Shown piece after piece: positions 59,432 through 64,000 of a stretch of 64,000 bases of DNA. The DNA is from GCA-003244245 sp963822695 (GTDB lineage Bacteria; Actinomycetota; Actinomycetes; Mycobacteriales; Pseudonocardiaceae), in NCBI GenBank assembly GCA_963822695.1, contig CAWGJH010000019.1, positions 200,710 through 264,709 of the forward strand, read 5' to 3'. Each line of letters opens with the position of its first letter. Position 1 is the first letter of the stretch. Made by a program: the position numbers and the translations under genes. The notes beneath the pieces were generated by a model. The model did no database searches. It had not been told where the DNA came from and was given only the letters and a program-made list of their open reading frames with translations.

Positions 59432-60553
59432 GTGAGTGTGATGGGCTGGCTCGGAATCTCCGCCGGTCGGCTGCGGCGGGGGTGGGTTTTTGTGGTGGAG
59501 TCAACCGCCGCCGCAACCATCGCGTGGCTTATCGACACGTGGCTCGTCGGCGATCCCCAGCCGTTTTTCGCGCCGGCGGCTGCGCTCATTGTGCTGGGGC
59601 AGGTGCGGGGCCAGCGGATGCGGCGAGCTGTTGAGGTCATCCTTGGTGTTGCGGGCGGTGTTCTGGTCGCCGATGTGGTCGCACGTGCCCTCGGCCCCCG
59701 TACGACGTGGACCATCTTCACGGTCATCCTGCTGACGCTCACCCTCGCGGTCGCGATCGGAGCGAGCACGGTTTCCCTGGTCCAGGCGTCGGTGTCTGCT
59801 CTGTACCTCGTCGTGGTTGCGCCCTCGACACACACAGCCGTGCCGTTGCGGTTCGTCGATGCGCTCGTCGGTGGCGCGGTCGCTGTCCTCGCGAGTCAGC
59901 TCACCGTGGCCCGTGACCCAGTGGCGCCGCTGGTCGGCGAGTCACGACGGGTGTTCACCGAACTCGCGAGCGTGCTCGAGGAACTCGCCGCCGCGCTCGA
60001 CCGACAGGACGAAACGGCAGCGCGGGACGCCCTGGACCGGGCGCGGCACGCGGACGCCGCGGTGGAGCGGTTCCAGAGTGCGGTGGTGGCGGCCGGGGAG
60101 GGAATGTGGCTGCATGGAGGACGACGGCGGCAGCTCGGTGGGGTCCGTGCACTGGATGCGGCCACTCGTCAGGTGGACTACGCCGTGCGGAACGCGCGGG
60201 TGCTGGCACGTGCCGGAGTCACGCTCACCCGGCTGCCGACACCGCCGCCACCGGAGTTAGGCGCCGCGCTGCGCTCCTTCGCCGCCGCGATGCGCGCCGT
60301 CAACACCGCGCTCGCCGCCGAACTGGCGGGGTCCGGCGAGGCCGCGAAACGCTCGACCGAGCACGCCGAAGCGGCCACGTTAGACGCTCTCCGCGCGGCC
60401 GGCCGGCTGCTTCCCCACGAGCCGCCGCTACCCCTCATCATGATCGTCGGCCAGCTGCGCTCGACGGCCATCGACCTGCTACGGGGAGCCGGAGTGGACG
60501 ATCGCGAGATCCTGGCCCGGGTCAACGAGGCGCTCGGCCTGCCACCGGTGTAG
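59432..60553 (+). CDS. FUSC-family membrane protein (aromatic acid exporter-like)
   Basis: 373 residues. Six hydrophobic segments lie in the N-terminal 155 residues (for example FVVESTAAATIAWLIDTWLV, FFAPAAALIVLGQV, VILLTLTLAVAIGAST, VQASVSALYLVVVA), followed by a long soluble helical part of about 200 residues. This is typical of the FUSC/ArAE group, proton-driven exporters of aromatic acids or related. The start GTG 59432 is uncertain; an ATG lies nine bases later. No partner gene next to it. Confidence 0.82.
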   Translation: MSVMGWLGISAGRLRRGWVFVVESTAAATIAWLIDTWLVGDPQPFFAPAAALIVLGQVRGQRMRRAVEVILGVAGGVLVADVVARALGPRTTWTIFTVILLTLTLAVAIGASTVSLVQASVSALYLVVVAPSTHTAVPLRFVDALVGGAVAVLASQLTVARDPVAPLVGESRRVFTELASVLEELAAALDRQDETAARDALDRARHADAAVERFQSAVVAAGEGMWLHGGRRRQLGGVRALDAATRQVDYAVRNARVLARAGVTLTRLPTPPPPELGAALRSFAAAMRAVNTALAAELAGSGEAAKRSTEHAEAATLDALRAAGRLLPHEPPLPLIMIVGQLRSTAIDLLRGAGVDDREILARVNEALGLPPV

Positions 60554-60774
60554 CGGAGAAACCCCTCCCTCCCACATACCGTGTTCCCTGCGGGAGGTCC
60601 GTCTCTCGGGGGCCGGCTGGGGCGCGCGCCTTCTCCGCCTCATGGGGCGTGCCGGGCCGTTGTAGTGAAGGCTCGGTGCCAGTAGCCGCCGGTCGGTGAG
60701 CACTCTGTCTGCCTGGACGCCGTGAGAGTTCTAGGCGACCAAGCGCCGCTCGCGAGAGCGCGTAGATTTGCGCC

Positions 60775-61878
60775 ATGATCGCGGCGCGCACCGACGTCGT
60801 CGGCAGTCTCCTCAGGCCACCCGAGCTGCTCAAGGCGCGGGAGCGCTTGGAGCGCGGCGAGATCGGTCCGCCCGAGTTCAAGCGAGTGGAGGATGCGGCG
60901 GTCAACGCGGCGATCCGCCTGCAGGAGGGCGTCGGTCTCGCCGTGGTCACCGACGGGGAGATGCGTCGCCTGTCGTTTCAGAGCCAGTTCACGGAGGCGG
61001 TCGAGGGCTTCAGCGACTGGAATCTCGACGCGTTCCTGTGGGGCGACTGGCACGGGAACGAGGTCGGGGACAAGCGCATCGAACGCCCGCCGATCGCCGT
61101 TCTCGGCCGGCTCCGGCGCCGCCGCTTCCTCTGTGCCGAGGAGTTCACCTACACGCGCGGACGCACGGAGCGGATCCTCAAAGTCACCCTGCCGAGCCCG
61201 AGCCTTCTCGCCAACTTCTACGATCCGGAGCGCTCACGCGGCGCCTATCCAACCCTGGAGAACTTCCTGGCCGACGTCGCCGAGATCCTGCACGAGGAGG
61301 TCGACGAGCTCGTGCGCCTAGGCTGCGACTACGTCCAGCTCGACGCTCCCCACTACCCGCTCCTGCTCGATCCCACCTATCGCGACTTCTACGCCAGCAG
61401 AGGCTGGCCGGCCGAGCACTGGCTCAACCTCGGCCTCGAGTTCGACAACATCGTCTTCGGAGACCATCCGGGCGTGACGTTCGGCTTCCATCTGTGTCGC
61501 GGAAACCAGGAAAGCCGCTGGCTAGTCGAGGGCGGCTACGACTGGCTCGCGCAGCGCCTATTCCCGCGCGTGCGCGCGCAGCGACTCCTCCTCGAGTACG
61601 ACGACCAGCGCTCCGGCGGATTCGAGCCGCTGGCCGCGGTACCCCAGGACAAGACCGTCGTCCTCGGGCTTGTTACGACCAAGACTGGGCGGCAGGAGAC
61701 CGTCGAGGAGCTCGAGACTCGCATCCGCGAGGCGGCGCGCCACGTGCCACTTGAGCGCCTCGCGCTGTCTCCGCAGTGCGGGTTCGCCACCTCCATCCTC
61801 GGCAACGCTCTCACCACCGCCGACGAAGAGGCCAAGCTCCGAACGATCGTGGCGACCGCCGAGCGCGTCTGGGGATGA
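60775..61878 (+). CDS. MetE C-terminal-like (cobalamin-independent methionine synthase II family) protein
   Basis: 367 residues. ARTDVVGSLLRPPELLKARE is the typical start of the MetE-like UROD/MetE group. Zinc-site candidates are QLDAPHY, GFHLCRGN and LALSPQCGFATSILGN. It has only the catalytic half and probably uses a simple methyl donor or acts on a sulfur substrate. The true substrate is not known. Codon use seems similar to neighbours. Alone on its strand. Confidence 0.88.
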   Translation: MIAARTDVVGSLLRPPELLKARERLERGEIGPPEFKRVEDAAVNAAIRLQEGVGLAVVTDGEMRRLSFQSQFTEAVEGFSDWNLDAFLWGDWHGNEVGDKRIERPPIAVLGRLRRRRFLCAEEFTYTRGRTERILKVTLPSPSLLANFYDPERSRGAYPTLENFLADVAEILHEEVDELVRLGCDYVQLDAPHYPLLLDPTYRDFYASRGWPAEHWLNLGLEFDNIVFGDHPGVTFGFHLCRGNQESRWLVEGGYDWLAQRLFPRVRAQRLLLEYDDQRSGGFEPLAAVPQDKTVVLGLVTTKTGRQETVEELETRIREAARHVPLERLALSPQCGFATSILGNALTTADEEAKLRTIVATAERVWG

Positions 61879-62424
61879 CCGTCGTCCTCACCGGCAGCAA
61901 CCTGACGCTCGGAAGCTTGCTCTGTCACCGTGTCCCGATGCGGGCTCGAATACGAGCGATCCAGGACGATCGCCCGGCGGCAGAAGCGGACATTGCGCCC
62001 GGCGACTCAGCCTGCATGACTATGCGGTGGCTTGCAGCCGCTGAGGGCACTCTGATTTGCACCGCCTGATGGCTGAAGTTGCCGCGCCACTTACCGGCGA
62101 AGGTCACAGGCAACCTTTGCGATGATCTTACCGGGCTCGTCTCAGAATCCCTCGATTACGCAACACCCGCCGTCATGATCCTGCCTCTCAGGGCATCCGA
62201 CATCGGGATGCCCCTGACAGGTCCCTCGCCTGATGGACGACGGCCGGTGCGCAATCGACACCCACGGGACTCTGAGGGAGGCTGGCGGCGTGGACACCGC
62301 GGTTGGCCTCGCCGGCATGTTGCGATCGTGTCGGGGCGCGCGGTCGTTGATATGAAGGCTTGGCGGCTGTGGCGGACGTGGTGTTGCCGTGCGGGGCTGG
62401 CGTGTGGCGAAACTCCTCTCTGCT
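61879..62424. other. No gene recognised
   Basis: The stretch after the MetE-like gene has several open frames, none protein-like. No repeat is seen. Confidence 0.5.
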
Positions 62425-62700
62425 GCCTTTCGTCATATCGCGCTGGCATGCACCGACCAGCTCGAGGCCTGCCGCGCCGAGGCCCGGGTGGACTGGACCT
62501 ACCTGAGCCCTGCCGCGCTGCTGGAGCCAGGAAAGCGCACCGACAACTACCGACTCGGCACCGACGAACTGCTAGTCGACGCCGAGGGCAACTCAACGAT
62601 CTCCATGGAGGATCTCGCAGTAGCGCTGCTAGATGAGGCCGAGCGGCCCAAGCACCTACGTCCTGCACGGATGACCATGCAACCACCGCAGGCTCATGCA
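62425..62700 (+). pseudogene. C-terminal fragment of an NAD(P)H-binding epimerase-like protein
   Basis: The frame reads CRAEARVDWTYLSPAALLEP, RTDNYRLGTDELLVDAEGNS and ISMEDLAVALLDEAERPKHL, the end of YwnB/NmrA-like NAD(P)-binding proteins. The Rossmann start (about 130 residues) is missing, and the frame upstream is unlike protein. A decayed 3' remnant. Confidence 0.6.
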
Positions 62701-62780
62701 TGGGATTCGAAGGCGCGCTCATCGGCACGTGAGTGCGTCGGCATCGGGTACCGGGGTGTTCTCTTTGCTTCTCCGGGGTC

Positions 62781-63275
62781 TCATTGGCTCTGCGGCTGGA
62801 TCGTGCGTCTCGCGATCTCTGCGTCAATTGGATTCATTTGCTCGGTCGCCGATGACTGCGGATCCCACCACAAGAACGCTAACGCCTCGTCGTTGACCAC
62901 CAACTGCGGAGCGACCTGCAGATCGGTCCGGTAGATCGCCACGTACTCCCGGCGGCTCGGCCGCCGCAGATCAACCTCGACGACAGCGACGAAGTCCAGA
63001 TCGACTGACCCGATACCCGTCTCTTCCGCCAGCTCACGCACGGCAACCTGCCGAGCGGTCTCGCCAGGCTCGCGCATACCACCGGGCAGCTCCCACTGCT
63101 GGCGCCAGCCGTTGAACAACATCAAGACAGAGTCTCCGAACCGGACGACGATCAGCGAGGCTGGCATGGGGAGCTGACACTCACACATTTCAAGATCCGA
63201 CTCAGCAACGAAACGAACGTCCACCAGAACATTGCCGTCACGATCACGCACCGAAACCACAGCCACGACGACCAT
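62781..63275 (-). CDS. NUDIX hydrolase
   Basis: 164 residues. The Nudix box is complete: GGMREPGETARQVAVRELAE then ETGI (G-x5-E-x7-R-E-x2-E-E-x-G), preceded by WRQQWELPGG. The N-terminal 45 residues add a variable strand region. It hydrolyses a nucleoside diphosphate linked to another moiety; the substrate is unknown. Confidence 0.85.
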   Translation of the reverse strand: MVVVAVVSVRDRDGNVLVDVRFVAESDLEMCECQLPMPASLIVVRFGDSVLMLFNGWRQQWELPGGMREPGETARQVAVRELAEETGIGSVDLDFVAVVEVDLRRPSRREYVAIYRTDLQVAPQLVVNDEALAFLWWDPQSSATEQMNPIDAEIARRTIQPQSQ

Positions 63276-64000
63276 CCAACCGTGGAGCTGCGTCCCCGGA
63301 CCACGGCTCGCACCTCACACGCTCGTCGGCATGAGAGCGCGTCTCCGTCACAGGTGTCGGATCTCGCCAGCCCGCGACTAGGGGCGGTGCGGTCGGTCAA
63401 GAGTGCTGTCCGATGGGGTTTGACGTTGGCGGCAGAACATCATCACACGACTGTCACATCAGAACGACAGAGGCACGGCACAACCGCACCACCGCTGCCC
63501 CTGATCGCGGCTCACACTGGACAGGCGACCAGAGCCGGCCCCGACTATGACCTGCGGTTCGCGCAATGACACGGTTGTCACGACAAGCCACAGGTCACGG
63601 ACTGTGGTGGACCTAACGTGGCACAACCCGAACATCTCCATGCTAGCCGAAGGACCCGAGATTAGGATCAAACCGGTCGGTGTCCGTCGTGTTTCTGCAG
63701 GTGAAACGGGATGAACCGGATATTTGATCGCTTTGCCCTCTTCGTCGCCGACACAGTGGTTAGGCCCCACCCAGCGGTTACTCGGCCGCGCTGAGCCGCG
63801 ATGGCGGAGCCCAACGTCGCCGCGACGAGTTGATCGACCTGGACACCGGCAGACCGGTCCCACCGGCCGCGCGGGCCGCAGGGCCAATCATGACCCGAGC
63901 CGAGACAGCGCGATCGGTGACAACTCCCGTTCCCGTAATCATGGGTCAGGGCAGGCAGCGATGGTGCTGCTTCGGGCCTGTGACCAGCGAGAGCTACACT
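63276..64000. other. No gene recognised at the right edge
   Basis: Open frames on both strands (for example 63459-63887 minus and 63282-63569 plus) are not protein-like. A rightward frame near 63800 (ELIDLDTGRPVPPAARAAG) may belong to a gene beyond the window, but no start is visible. Confidence 0.4.

Noticed and set aside
59311..59835. Long minus-strand frame opposite the FUSC gene
   Set aside because: Thr/Arg/Ser/Pro-rich antisense shadow of a membrane protein gene.
63459..63887. Minus-strand 142-aa frame near the right edge
   Set aside because: Mixed composition with no motif; likely non-coding DNA.

Overview
The window is high-GC actinobacterial DNA, most likely from the order Pseudonocardiales. 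This rests on strong GC bias at third codon positions, frequent GTG starts, 4-nt gene overlaps, and families typical of that group (DUF6879, DUF4913, XRE regulators with DUF5753-like or TPR C-termini, NucS, the GlgE pathway). All names come from reading translations and motifs; no database search was possible.

Layout. (1) 1-7600 is an eroded accessory island. It holds a DUF6879 gene with a small partner, a nonsense-mutated phosphotransferase-like remnant, a frameshifted double-Rossmann oxidoreductase fusion, and a 1.4-kb composite inverted-repeat element (3180-4593) bounded by a 7-bp target duplication. Small accessory genes, a frameshifted XRE/TPR regulator and a DUF4913 gene follow. (2) 7775-28352 is a storage-carbohydrate locus: a ribokinase-like PfkB kinase, VanZ-like protein, enoyl-CoA hydratase, ABC ATPase, then glgX, glgP, glgE, treS, maltokinase and glgB. 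These encode TreS -> maltokinase -> GlgE -> GlgB synthesis plus debranching and phosphorolysis. A probable carotenoid end-group island (methyltransferase, CrtU-like flavoprotein, Rieske protein) sits between glgE and treS, and a toxin-antitoxin pair sits between maltokinase and glgB. (3) 28416-35134 holds a thioredoxin-TPR co-chaperone and a B12-linked acyl-CoA block: isobutyryl-CoA-mutase-like large subunit, MarR regulator, MeaB GTPase, thiolase and epimerase. (4) 35189-44122 alternates accessory insertions (four toxin-antitoxin modules, a decayed radical-SAM locus with a Cys-rich peptide ORF, an XRE/TPR pair, a TetR remnant) with crotonyl-CoA carboxylase/reductase and a coiled-coil protein. 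(5) 44163-55771 holds a double-domain 3-hydroxyacyl-CoA dehydrogenase, an aldehyde dehydrogenase, a second XRE-DUF6879 module, nucS, a crotonase, an ethylmalonyl-CoA-mutase gene split by an in-frame TGA, an acyl-CoA ligase and a cobalamin adenosyltransferase. (6) 55810-64000 has assorted genes (YciI, phosphoesterase, VOC, FUSC transporter, MetE-like, NUDIX) and remnants.

The metabolic genes fit together. Thiolase, hydroxyacyl-CoA dehydrogenase, crotonase, Ccr, epimerase and Ecm are steps of the ethylmalonyl-CoA route, while the adenosyltransferase and MeaB supply and protect adenosyl-B12 for the mutases. From memory, the order nucS / ccr / epimerase / thiolase / meaB / icmA / thioredoxin / glg-treS-glgE resembles a conserved Streptomyces chromosomal segment. 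Accessory genes appear to have been inserted between core blocks.

Most noteworthy are the composite element with its target-site duplication, the TGA that separates the catalytic and B12 domains of Ecm, the Cys-rich peptide beside a radical-SAM gene, the NucS with an extra E-x-K motif, and the carotenoid island in the GlgE locus.
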